Below are positions 1 through 10,846 of a stretch of DNA of 64,000 nucleotides, one piece after another. Position 1 is the stretch's first letter; each line of letters starts with the position of its first letter. Source of the stretch: Clavulina sp. PMI_390 (taxonomy: Eukaryota; Basidiomycota; Agaricomycetes; Cantharellales; Hydnaceae); NCBI GenBank assembly GCA_015039315.1, contig WIDE01000014.1:440130-504129 (forward strand). Direction: 5' to 3'. Under the pieces are notes generated by a model. It did not search any database and had not been told where the DNA came from. It saw only the letters and a program-made list of their open reading frames with translations. Made by a program: the position numbers and the translations under genes.

Positions 1-136
1 GAAACTAGCGAGCATCTGCTCGACCAGCCAGCAGGTGTTGTTTGTTTGGGGTCACACGTGACATGTGTGAGGTGACTCTCGAACGACTGTGACGTCGAGA
101 GGGAACAGCCTTCGCGCAGCTTCGTTCTCTCTCACC

Positions 137-1627
137 ATGGACTGGATAAAGGTCTGCATTCTAGCGTCTGAGAGACATCTGTATGCTTATACTGTCTTGT
201 GCGCCGTCTAGGATACCGCTAGAAATGTCCTTGCTAAGAAACAATCCTCTCAACCTGCTGCCATCGCATCCTCCTCCGCAGGCGGCGGTATTGCATTCGA
301 CGATGAGGTGAGCATTCATGCTTGGGACGTTAATGAGCCATTATGCTCTCTCTTGCTACTACAAGGGCCCTCACTCACCTTGCTACCCCCTAACGGGATC
401 GTTACCCTAGATGCCAATCTCGAAGCCCGCAGTTGTCTTCCATTCGCTCCAAATATTCTTCTCTTTCATAGCAATGTGCTGCTTTGCATCCGTTGCTTCT
501 TTCCAAGCCCACTGGCATGTTGGACCGTCGGCCCTCAGCGGGTTCGCCGTATTTGTTGCCGTTACCAACCTCCTGTTGGCGCTATTCCTTGTCCTCGTCC
601 CTGTCGTCTATGATAAATACAACAAGCTGTCGGTGATGGCACGGGCGTTGCGTGAACTGCGAGTCGCGTTCATTCTTATTGGGACAGGACTTGGTGAAGT
701 GTTCCTCGTCGCGTGAGTCCAACAACTTGATTTACATATGTAATGCTTGGCACTCACCACAAGTCGCTACACAGTTTCATTGCCACAATTTCAGGTATCA
801 TTAACTTGTGCTATTTTGGGAGTTTCATACCGACTCACTGCTCCTCTTAGCTTGGACTGAAGCTGGATGCAAAAACCCCGCCAACGATCCGAATGCCAAG
901 AATGGTGGTAAGGACTACCAGGCTGCTCTTCCGCAATGGTGCCAGACCAAGAAGGCTGGCAGTATATTCTTCTGGCTGTCTACCAGTAAGTGCCTTGTGT
1001 TCCACACCAGCACATGTACATGACTTTTCTGAACGGTGGATTCGGGATCTATTAGTCGCTTGGATCGCATCCTTCGTCCTTGTTGTTCTCGACTGGCGAG
1101 AGGGCCGCCCTGTTCTTGGAGCAGGTCTGCGCACTACGTCTCGGGGTATTGGTCCCAAACCAAAGGATCCTCCCTTCCGTCGGCCCACACATGATGATGC
1201 GGAGTCAATTATCTCCAGGGAACCCTCCCGCTATAACCATCGTAGACGGGATGATGATGACGATGATGACTCGGAGATCCAAAGCCCTTTCGCCGATCCC
1301 CGTGGCGCGTACGCAGCAACCTCAGGCGGCGGCCAGGGTCGAAGCAGCATGGATATGTACGGTGCCTTCTCGGACCCTACGCCTTCGGGTTACTCCGCGA
1401 ACGGTTATGGTGACCCCCGTAGGACAACATCCCCTCCTGCGGGCCAGTACCAGCCGCCACGAGGAGGGCCGCAGGGGATGAGCCGCACGATGGCCCTTGC
1501 ATACGAAGACACCGGCACGACCACCTCGAGTGCGGGTTATGACGATCCCTACGAACGCGTGCGGGCCTCATTGGCGACCCCTCGCCCGGGCGAAAATCCT
1601 CCAAACTACCAGTATCGACCATCTTAA
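137..1627 (+). CDS. MARVEL-domain four-helix membrane protein
   Basis: Predicted integral membrane protein of the MARVEL superfamily, which generally works in membrane apposition and vesicle or plasma-membrane organisation. I join six exons: 137-151, 212-307, 411-712, 775-794, 851-985 and 1056-1627. The sum is 1140 nt, giving 379 aa. The protein runs through a short soluble N-terminus (MDWIKDTARNVLAKK) and four hydrophobic helices near residues 40-65 (FHSLQIFFSFIAMCCFAS), 72-98 (FVAVTNLLLALFLVLVPVV), 108-140 (FILIGTGLGEVFLVAFIAT) and 175-200 (IFFWLSTIAWIASFVLVV). A Cys-containing loop lies between helices 3 and 4. The cytoplasmic tail is long, hydrophilic and Gly/Pro/Tyr-rich, with an acidic D-D-D run. 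The start is the first ATG, in a good context (CACC before ATG). Exons 1 (15 nt) and 4 (20 nt) are micro-exons, supported because the helices read through and total length stays in frame. Intron 1 has a GTCTGC donor. The exact physiological role is unknown. Confidence 0.85.
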
Positions 1628-3219
1628 ATACTCACGGTCGTTTGTTATGTCCCACATTTGATCCACGTTGCTGTCAAGACTTGATGCCCCTTTTCTCGCT
1701 TTTACCTATTACTTCGCACAAGTTTGTATTCACAATGTATTGCGGACTTCTTTACTGCTATTAATTCTGATCTGGGCCTGACTAGACTGCACTAGCTTTC
1801 GTTCGATTTTGTGGCGAATCCCACTGAAGCTCCAACATGATACTTCAGCACGATCCTGCTTGTTGGATCGACGGGTAGGTCCGCATTCGGCGGGGATTTG
1901 GATTAAGCACGGCAAAGGATTGAGTAGATAAATACAGAAGGTTAGCGAATAAGTCGTATTGGCATCAGTGGCGAATCACGGGCTTCCTGGAGCTCAAGAG
2001 TCGCCAGGACTGTTCAGACCCGCCCTTGTGATTCCAACCCACATCAACAAGAATCCCTGGAGTGAGATCATTTGCGCTATAGTATATGGCTAAGTGTACC
2101 CGAGCTCTGCAGCAGAAAGGGTGCAGAAGCCCGAGGGGAGGGGGATCACGATCGTAGACTTTTCCGGACCACTCTCCCATCTTGCTGAAGGATGCGTTTC
2201 AACACCGGAAATGCGAATTGAAACGAAGAGCTATTATACTACCAAGATCTGCGTAACCGTCATCGATCGCCTCGTCGTCAGTGGGGATGTGAACAAGAGT
2301 TCAATCAAAATATTTTTTGCGATGGCTCCGAAATGTTGCAAATCATGTTAATATTATCACACGAACACAAAGGCCACATTTGGGCGAATGGATGGACCGT
2401 TGTCCATTGGGCGAAAGCTCGGGATCACAGTAATTAGTACGAGCCTGTCAACTCTGGTATCGAGCACCTGGATTTTCTCCCGCGAATGAGAAGTTTCACG
2501 CTTATAATTGAGGAACCAGCTATTATCGGAGAATACTCAGGTTCACGAGCGCTCTAAATCTATGTCGATAGGAGGTTCGTCTCCACCCCCTAACGAAAAC
2601 ACCGATCGGTTCTGCGAAGCTCGGTTATGGTGTCAATATGGGCCCAAATACGTTGCGCGTCACCGCCGGAAGACGATCAGGGCCATGCAAAGCATGTCCA
2701 ATCGATGAATATCTTCTTTTGAAGGGCGGGAGCAGAGGCCTGAGGCAAATCCCAGAGACGCAGATGGCCGAGAAGAGACGATCGCGAGTTGCAAGGGGAG
2801 GGGGAATGAGTACTGGAGCAAAAAGTTAGTAGAGCCGTATTCATGTAAGCGTGGGGTCAGTGAGTGGGCAGCAGTCATAAATGGCAAGTATCGTCATTGA
2901 TGGATGGGCATACAGAAGAGTAGAGGGTTACACATAAATCATTATACGGCAAGATGCTCAGTAAAGTGCCTGCATCTCAGAGGCGAATAGTCAGACGAAA
3001 ATGACGAGATATCGGCTGGTATTGAGTCAATGGGCGCGGCTTAATCATAAGGTTCCGTATCAGGCTCATTTTTGGGAGGAGGAGATTGAGCAGAAGGCCA
3101 TGAAGGTGTTGGAGGCCAATTTTGATTATAGTAGTATGGATGCTGTGGAATTGGGTTGTTTGGAGGGTTTGCAGGTAGGCCCACTAATACAAAGATCAGG
3201 GTTCTATTGCGTTAAAAAT
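1628..3219. other. intergenic spacer, no supported gene
   Basis: The stretch between the MARVEL gene and the first zinc-cluster gene contains only short ORFs in conflicting frames, and no splice-linked coding structure that I could follow. One small plus-strand ORF at 3001-3234 has unusually protein-like composition (contains VPYQAHFWEEEIEQKAMKVL). It runs into a possible donor (GTAGGC) at 3174, so it could be an isolated exon or gene relic. It has no partner exon that I can find. Confidence 0.4.
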
Positions 3220-4122
3220 TCACATGGACGTTGACACACCATTAACGCGAGCCGAAGAGAGGGCTTGCTGAGGTAGTTGGCCAATTATAGTGGATTGCGA
3301 AGGCTCATAATGATTGGAAGTGGTCACGGGCAGGGAGGGGTACTGGGATGGAACTGATGGATAGAGATTTTGTTGGTAGGGTTGGAGGGAGGGAGGATAT
3401 TGACTGGACGTCTGATAGTAGTCTGGCGGGGAGACCGGGACTGAATAGCCGATGGGGTCAATAAAAGGAAGAGGCTGAGCGGGAGACGGTCGTCCGCTCG
3501 TCCCGGCCCCAACAGATCCTCGTTCGTTGGGAATATGTGTGGCGATTGGGTGTGAGACTGGTCCTGCAGACGTGGAGGGATATCCCGAGGGCGGGGGAGG
3601 TGGGGTGCGACCGACCGAGAAACGAGGATCAATGTAGCCAGAGGGTGGAGCTATAATCCTCCCTTGAAGACGGTTTTGATCCTCTTCATACTCGCTATCT
3701 TCAACCATGTGGTGTTCGAGCGAGAGCGGTGGGGGACGATTCGATGACTCATAGTTTGCTCGTTTTGAGGTCCATTTCTTGATCTCGTCGGTCAGAGCCT
3801 TGAGGCGATTATCGTCCTAAAAAATGATTCCATATGATATCAGGTCATTGGCGCGAGAGGGAAGAAAATAAACTTGTCCTGATCACGTACCCTCATCCAC
3901 TCATATCGGTCGTCTCGCCCTGCGAGGCATTGTATGTTAAGGCGGGCGCACATTCGACAGACACCATTCTCGAAATCCTTGTCGCAGGCCTATATTGTAT
4001 GGGTGGCCAGTTAGCAGATGCGCAGTAGCGTGAATATTTTGCGCGGGCGAGCGAGATGGTACCTTGTGCCTCACTCTGCAGGTCAAGCAACCGTCCTTTG
4101 TGCGGGTGCGCATCTGCATCAT
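3220..4122 (-). CDS. small Zn2Cys6 transcription factor (three exons)
   Basis: Putative nuclear DNA-binding regulator of 251 aa. Minus-strand exons are 4122-4063, 3989-3891 and 3816-3220; both introns are phase 0. The binuclear cluster is at the extreme N-terminus. Exon 1 encodes C-L-T-C-R-V-R-H-K. The 33-codon exon 2 encodes the rest (ACDKDFENGVCRMCARLNIQC), so the spacing is C-x2-C-x6-C-x8-C-x2-C-x6-C. Exon 3 starts with a short basic, helix-prone stretch (NRLKALTDEIKKWTSKR). It continues into about 150 residues rich in Pro, Ser, Tyr and Gln, probably disordered. There is no fungal_trans domain. I chose the first ATG of the tandem ATG-ATG at 4122; the frame is open further upstream but lacks an ATG. 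The intron inside the cluster sits just before Cys3, as in the plus-strand array starting at 23.7 kb. Target genes are unknown. Confidence 0.8.
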
Positions 4123-5895
4123 CAAATGGTTGGAAGGAGAGAGGGAGAAGTGAAGTGGGAGGGACTTTTGAGCTGGGAAAGTGGAATTCAAAACCTGGGC
4201 AAGCCAGATTTAAGAGGAGGCGAGGGTTGTGGTGGCCTTCGGTCCGGATATGGTGAGGTGACTTGCAGGACCCTCCATTGGAGTTTCATGCGCACTCGAG
4301 CACAACAGCAGGAAGATGTGGCTTGAGTGTAGATATTGACTGAGAAGGTTCGTCCATTAAGGTCCAGCAAGCTGGTCGGTGGTCCGGAAGAGATCAAGTC
4401 ATACGGATGGGAGGAGGCCAGGCCTAGGCTTCCCGCCTGTCGTGGAAATGACAAGAAGCAGCCCGAAAGCGGAAACCCCTCGCCTCACCAGTGGAATTTG
4501 ATTATTTTCGTGAGACTCATCTGATGTCTGCTGCAAGAAAGTGAAAAGGAGCAACCCTACCTCCTGGCTCTCCAAAATGGGTGACGGCGGAAATGCGGAA
4601 TCCCGCCGTGTGAAGCGTACCGAGCTTGTTTGAGGGTGAATAGATCCTCACTCTCCCCCTCAGTGGATGCAGTACGGCAATCACTCGACGATAGATTAGG
4701 TCACTGATGACGCGTGGCCTATAATTTGCCATGCCTTGCTGCTGCTTCGTTAAAGCTAGTGGTCGTCCTGCGGGTAGACGGTGGAGCGATCGAGCGACGG
4801 GCCCGTGCCCTCGTTTCCGACCTCCCTTGTGAACCCATTATAATTTATAAATTGCGTTACGTCTGCCTCCGAATTATTCCATTGCTCGTGATGGGGGAGA
4901 GGCGGGTTGATCCTGAAATGGACGGTCGTCTCAGGGGACAAGAGCACAGATTTGGGATGGCGAATCAGGCCTACGTCGCCATTCCCTCAATTAAATTTTG
5001 TGTGGTGGGAGTGTGCAAGATTCAGGCGCGGTCTATGGGCGCCCGGCAAAGAAGAGCGGTTATGGGCATTGAGTAGTGCGACAATACCGTAACGGAAGAA
5101 GAAAGCCATTGAAAAACCCCCAGTTATCGATTATCGATAATGTTGGGAGCCGTACTAGTTAGGCTTTCATTTCCACTCCCACTTGTCGCGCTCAGATATG
5201 GGATGCTAGAAGGGATCAATTTTAGGTAGCTGGTGGCGGATCATGTGGCTTCCGCAACTAGGTGGTCCACATAATCAGCCCGGGCTGCCCATAGATGGCC
5301 AATACACATCCCATCAGCTTCTTCAAATGCACACACAACAAAGTGTCTTCTGCTGCTCAACCCAGATTGATTCCCTGCGTTTGGGGACGTTCTTGCAGCA
5401 TCGATGGCCAGCCGTGACCGTGGACCGAGTAGCGCCGGGATTAGCCAAAGAGCAGTAAAGTAAGCCAGATGATATCAGAATCCAGTATGTTCTCGCAACT
5501 TGGCCTTGCGAATGTCGAAGGACTTCTGGAGCCAGAAGAATGTCATAATTGGATCGTGGGTGGCTACCGGCGATTGCCGCATCGCGTCCCTACATCCACC
5601 AGTAATGACATGGTGCAAAAAGAACATGGACTATTGCAACATGGGAGTATTTTACATCAATAGCAACAATAATCATGATTAAGAATGTTTGTACAAGCAA
5701 GTGTCCAAAATGTATAGAAGAAATTGAAGGAGAAGGGGCCATGTCTGTTGCATTTGACGAAATGTGTGCTGAAAAATGCTGGCGTCTAGATAATGCCGGA
5801 AATCGACGACGTGAGGGCCACTAAGGCATCGAGGCAGAAATAAATAACGGTTCACAGGAGTAGGAATACAGAAGATGCTTACCTCGAGGCTGCGG
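4123..5895. other. intergenic spacer, no supported gene
   Basis: No ORF here can be linked to a family. The stretch contains a short perfect palindrome (ATTATCGATAAT near 5130) and A/T-rich patches. It presumably holds the promoter of the minus-strand gene starting at 4122 and the 3' end of the gene ending at 5896. Confidence 0.4.
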
Positions 5896-7137
5896 CTATC
5901 GAGGGAACGGCGGGTGTGTGTACCAGCCATGAGGTTGTTGCACCGTAGTCGTGGCCTGAGTATTAGACCCGTAGCTGGTGCCTCGAGGCTCAGATGCACC
6001 GCTGACAGGTGTGAGGTCTGTCGATGTATCCTGAGAATAATAATTCGGCGATGGAAGTGATTGGTCTCCCCAATACGGACTTCCATCCTCAAAGCTACTT
6101 GTTGTTGAGAGAATTGACGCCGCATAGGGAGATTCCGGGGATAGAAGCGATGGGGACCATCCATGAGGGTCGAATGGATCAGGCGGCATCAGCGAAGACC
6201 ATCCGGCCATGAATTCTAACAATCCTTGTTGTCAATGATTCTCCTCGCCAGGTGGGAGACAGAGTGAGGACTCACCGTGTGCTTCATGGCTCCCTCCCTG
6301 CGCGTCAGTAATGATCATGAGAGGATTTTGGGCTAATGTTTCGTATGACTGAGTCGAATGGGATATAGGACTTCCTATTTGTTGGGTGGCATAATGACTA
6401 GGGGCAGGCCGCACACTGCCTCGACTTGACGCGAATCCCAATGGGGCCATCGCACTCGACTCAAGCATCGACGGCGTCGTCGACTGGTAAGCATTCATAA
6501 TAGGCGGAGGACGGCCACCTCGCCGAGGAGCAGCCGCTGTTGTCCGCGATGACACGTGGTAAGCAGGTGATGGCTCCATTAGCGACGGCGAAAGTCCCAG
6601 GTGAGGCACAGGGCTTGCTTGGGCACTCGACAGCGAAGTTACTGGACTCATGGACCTCGAGCTTCGTGTCGACGCAGAGATTGTGGACGTGAGACTACGT
6701 GACCTTCGGTGGTCCGTTGGTGACAGGCTTTCTACTACCGAAGTCTGCCAAGTGAGAGACGATGATGGTGTATAATGCTCCCATAAGTGACGCAGAGATA
6801 GGGGAGGATCGTTTGCATATGATGCAGGCGATTCCTTCATACGATCCTTGATCCAACGTCCTAGAATTTGGCGCGCTTCCTGAGAGAGACCCGGACGCTA
6901 AGGGGTTCAATAGAAATTCAGAAAATGCTGGCGAAAAACAAAGAAGTGCACAAGTAGACATACTCGGGGTCGATCCTCGTTGCTGCCCATGCACTCGATG
7001 TTGAACCGTTCACAATCATCGCAGCGCGCGTCACTTGGGTTCAGCTTTGTGCATTTCTTTTTTCGGAACCGGCATGGCCAGCAGCCAGTAGTGCCTCGAA
7101 TGGTGCGAGGATTGATATAATTATCTTGACCCGACAT
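5896..7137 (-). CDS. Zn2Cys6 transcription factor with Ser/Pro-rich tail
   Basis: Predicted 374-aa nuclear regulator. Minus-strand exons are 7137-6964, 6897-6276 and 6224-5896 (174, 622 and 329 nt, summing to a whole frame). Exon 1 holds the complete zinc cluster at residues 19-49: C19-W-P-C22-R-F-R-K-K-K-C29, then C39-D-D-C42-E-R-F-N-I-E-C49. Next comes an amphipathic basic segment (SQEARQILGRWIKDRMKE), as in other basidiomycete zinc-cluster proteins where a helix follows the cluster. The remaining 280 residues are Ser/Thr/Pro-rich without a recognisable regulatory domain and end in ...YTHPPFPR. I chose the start just before the cluster (MSGQDNYINP). The frame is open further 5', but that sequence is not protein-like. 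It lies head-to-tail with its neighbours on the same strand. Binding target unknown. Confidence 0.82.
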
Positions 7138-7994
7138 CTTACGCAGATGATGGTAAGCTGTTAAAAAGATGGCCAAGAGAGACGAATGGTTGTGTGGAAG
7201 GTTCAGGGCGCTGTGAGGGGGCTGTCCAAGAGCACAGCCAACGCCTGCGCAATTGTATAACCGTGAACGAGTTACGAAAAGCGATGCACCGAGCTTGAAT
7301 GTGGGAACTGGGATTGCTTCCGACAAAAAGTCTTAGATGAGACGCTTCGGAGCCAACGACACATATCCCATCCCGAGCTCACTCGTATCTTGAGAATGCA
7401 GAAAGTTCGCAGACGACACAGACGACGAGCTCGAAGCTGGCTCGATGAGTCAATTCGGCAAGCATTAGTAACGACATCGACCGGACTTTTGGCAAGCTGT
7501 GCAGGAAATGTGTGGCACCCTATCCGGCTCCGAAAGCTGTGCACAACTGTGCAATTCAATTCTCCGCACGCTTTGTCTTCTCGTGCTTATGATGAGTACG
7601 AACCATATGGAGTGGGATTATGCACAGTGTACTTTAAGATAGACTAGCGACGGGAGAAATGTGGAAAGTCAAGAAAGGATCAGTCACATGGTGACATAGA
7701 ACCTCATTGAACGGGATTTACGGGACCGCTAACAATGGTAGGCCTCAAAACTTATGGAACATGGCGTTGAGGGCAGCACGAGAGGGAAGACTCAAGCACA
7801 ACGACTGAAGGTGCCTCGGCCCGGTTGCTTGGCTGGCAGGGGTAAGAGAGCTGTCATAGTGGTCAACAACATCCACCGAAACAATCACCAGTCGCGGTGA
7901 ATGTCGCTTCGGATAGAACGTCAGGTGAATCGCCGGAGAACAATAGCATTTGAGCGTGGAGTAGAGTGCTTGGCGGCTGTGTAACGTCATCGAG

Positions 7995-10031
7995 CTAATT
8001 CGGCCAGTTGGCAACCGCATAGGTAGACAAGGTGGGGAAACCCGATGCGGTCAAGTATGGATGGAGATCCGTTGTGGGAGCCCCATGAGAGACTCCACCA
8101 GCGCGAATAATCCATATACCGGATTCCAGCGCATCGTGCTCGCTTGTAGCAGCGTCAAGGTTGTCACTATGGACAAGATGTCCGGGCTGACATCCTATTC
8201 TTGGGACAGATGTTTTGGTAGAAGTTGTGGGATTGGATTCTGCATCATAGAATGATGAGGATATTGGATCGTCCTTAGCTGTTCCCATGTTAGGAGCGGA
8301 GGGAGGTTTTCGAGGATTTGTGGCACTGAGATCGAGGCTGGATCATTCTATGGGCCATAGGCTGTCTCAATCTAAAGAACATAATATTAAATGAGCTATA
8401 GGGGGTGGTGATTTTGCCAAAACGATCGTACCTGTGGTGAGTATTTGGGGTGCCTAGCGCTCCATTCGTACGTTCTGAGTGGCTCTCAGAATGTTTGTCG
8501 TACGATCTGCCGACTACACCTACGCAGGAGGATTCTTCCGGGTAGCCAGGCTGACGAGAAGTATTGGTATCGGAATACACATCTGGAAGTGTCATTTTGA
8601 GGCCTTCAAGGATAGGTGAATCGGGTTGAATGCAGTCGCTCTGCGAGTGGACTTGAAGTTGTTAAGCATAATGAACGTGTGAATGCAATTGGGCGGTGGA
8701 CAGTGAGAATCCCGGATTCTCCATCATCCCACTGGTACAATCGAAAGTTCGGTCTGCAACATGAAGTTGCGCGGCAGAGAGAGATGGTCCAGCGCCGATG
8801 ATTTGTGCGTGGGTTTGGAAATGCTGAAGATATGAAGGTGTCGAATGTTGAGGTTCTTGTACAACTTCATGCCACTGACGACATATAATTGGTCAGATCG
8901 AAGGTCTCCCTTCAGATGCTGCTCATGGTTACGGCTTGGTGAGCGCTCGAGGAAGGATTTGTAGTGCCAAAACGACTCACCGGCTGGGTGTAAGGTGGAT
9001 AGATGATCCCCCCGTGTAGTTGAAGCGAGCGCGTTCGCCGTGGGGATTACAGGCTCGGAATCCCAGCCTAATATATTGATAGGGTAGGACTTCTTGATAT
9101 GGTCTAAAGAAGTGAGCTCGCTGTCAGGAGGAGCGTAAGGGTGACGTTGTAGGTGCCAAAGTTGCTGGCGAGAAGCGCACACGCAGAGATCCAGGTCTGG
9201 CAGAAGGGTATCCTCAATCCAGGTGGAACTACTCAATGGCGCAGAAATCCTCACTCCTAAGTTTGAGAGGGGCAGAGGTAGAGCGCCATCAGCTGAGCAA
9301 AGGGCAGAGGAAAAATCGATAGAGTCTGGGTGGGGGCAACGGCGGACAAGGCAGACCAAATTCAGGGCCAGACAACTGGAGCGACCAGGGGCGATCTTAC
9401 CATTTCCAACCAATGCGAACCTGGCCACATCCTGAGAGTCATTCTGATCGACCATATCTTCTTCGCACTCCAAATGACTCGAGACGGAAGCAGGGATCTT
9501 TGGCTAAGGAAAGGTCATCCAAGGTCCCGTGAAATGTGTAGGAATAGCGAGCAGGCTCCTGCCTGTTTCCAATGTGCCCCCATAGGATCTCAACGCTGCT
9601 AGAATATTGGCTAGTCGGGGGCAGCAAGCTGAACATGGAGAAGTCCCGAAAGTCGAGCCAATGCTCACCTAGTATGCTAGTGAGTCGCCGTGAAATCGCA
9701 GTGGAGAGATCGCCGCTTCCTATGGGCAGTCTAATAGGCCGAGAGTTGTTTGTATCTTCTCAATGGATCCAATCAGGGTCTCCTTAATGCTCTACATAAG
9801 TTAAAGTCTATTGAGACCAGGGGGAATTAAGGGCGATGAATAGAAGAAAAGCGAGCGTACCTCCCTTCAAGGATCATGTATTAGAGAGCTTCCATGATGA
9901 AACCGGCGCAATTTCTGGCAGGTTGCGCACCCAAATCCGTCAAGGCTGGGCATGAGGCACCTTTTCTGTGCTAAGCGGCAGTTCAGGCCCCAGCTCGTCT
10001 TTCTGAGATGAGGTTTCCGCTCCAAGTCCAT
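7995..10031 (-). pseudogene. degenerate Zn2Cys6 gene
   Basis: A recognisable but damaged zinc-cluster gene. The minus-strand ATG at 10031 opens M-D-L-E-R-K-P..., followed by G-L-N-C-R-L-A-Q-K-R-C and later G-C-A-T-C-Q-K-L-R-R. Compared with its intact neighbours, the first cysteine of the C-x2-C pair is missing (G-L-N-C where G-C-L-N-C is expected). The sixth ligand is replaced (R-R-F-H-H-G). An in-frame TGA follows at 9869-9867. Open coding-like segments continue downstream (about 9473-8724, 8595-8430, and an exon-like stretch from about 8330 to a stop at 7995). These carry D/E, Pro and Ser-rich sequence that cannot be joined into one clean frame by obvious splice sites. It is either a pseudogene or a fast-evolving gene that no longer binds zinc normally; I favour pseudogene. 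Confidence 0.5.
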
Positions 10032-10846
10032 AGGACCCGTGGACAAAGTATGGATCGGCCGAATATTGACAAGAATGAGGTGTCGTCAAGTTGTCCCACG
10101 CCTAGCGTAGTGAATTAGTCGTCTTAGACGATCGAGGGTACCAAAAAATGGCTAAAACCTGTTGACATCTCAATATTTGACTACCTATTTGTCGAGAGTT
10201 GATAAAATAGAACGACAACCTGTTTGGTATATGGAATTAGAGTAACGTTTGTGAAGAAAGGCCATGGCACATCACCTCGAGGTCCAACAGGGAGGACCAT
10301 TTTGTTAGAGTACAAAGACCTCGTTAGAGTCCACTAAGTTGTGAACCAGCCATTGCGACGTAACAAATGATGGGGTAAATCGATGTTTGTGGGCGAATCA
10401 TATTACCCACCCCACTTAATCATCGGCCAAATTACGAGATCTCCCAGTCGAATCTGCGGGAAGCCGACAAAGGTCCCTGTCGGTTTCCAAGCCTCCCTGT
10501 CCAGTCGCCAGAGGTCGCTCATAGCGACATCCCACAGTTTTTCGGCGGCGGCCGTCGATCTTATGGCAGGCGGATATGGAAGGTAGTTTCATTTGCTATA
10601 CAATATGTCTGCAGGGTGTGGGCTTATGGTGAGAGTGCTTGACAGCTCTTCCGCATTAAGACTCGACGTGATAAAGGGGAGTACAGCGGAAACGAAGAAG
10701 TGGGATGATTAGGAAATGGCATGTGGTAAGGTATGGTGTGAGAAATACGAAAGGGATAAAAAAAAATGTCAAGAAGGCCGAAGGAGATCCTTTTTGGGAA
10801 CTAATATGGCAGGGCGAAAAGATAGATGGGGCACAAAATTCATACG
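10032..10846. other. intergenic spacer, no supported gene
   Basis: About 0.8 kb without a coding structure that I can support. It probably contains the 5' region of the degenerate gene starting at 10031 and the terminator region of the gene ending at 10847. Confidence 0.4.

Noticed and set aside
5125..5145. palindromic ATTATCGATAAT
   Set aside because: Short and isolated; no link to a gene start or repeated copy was found.
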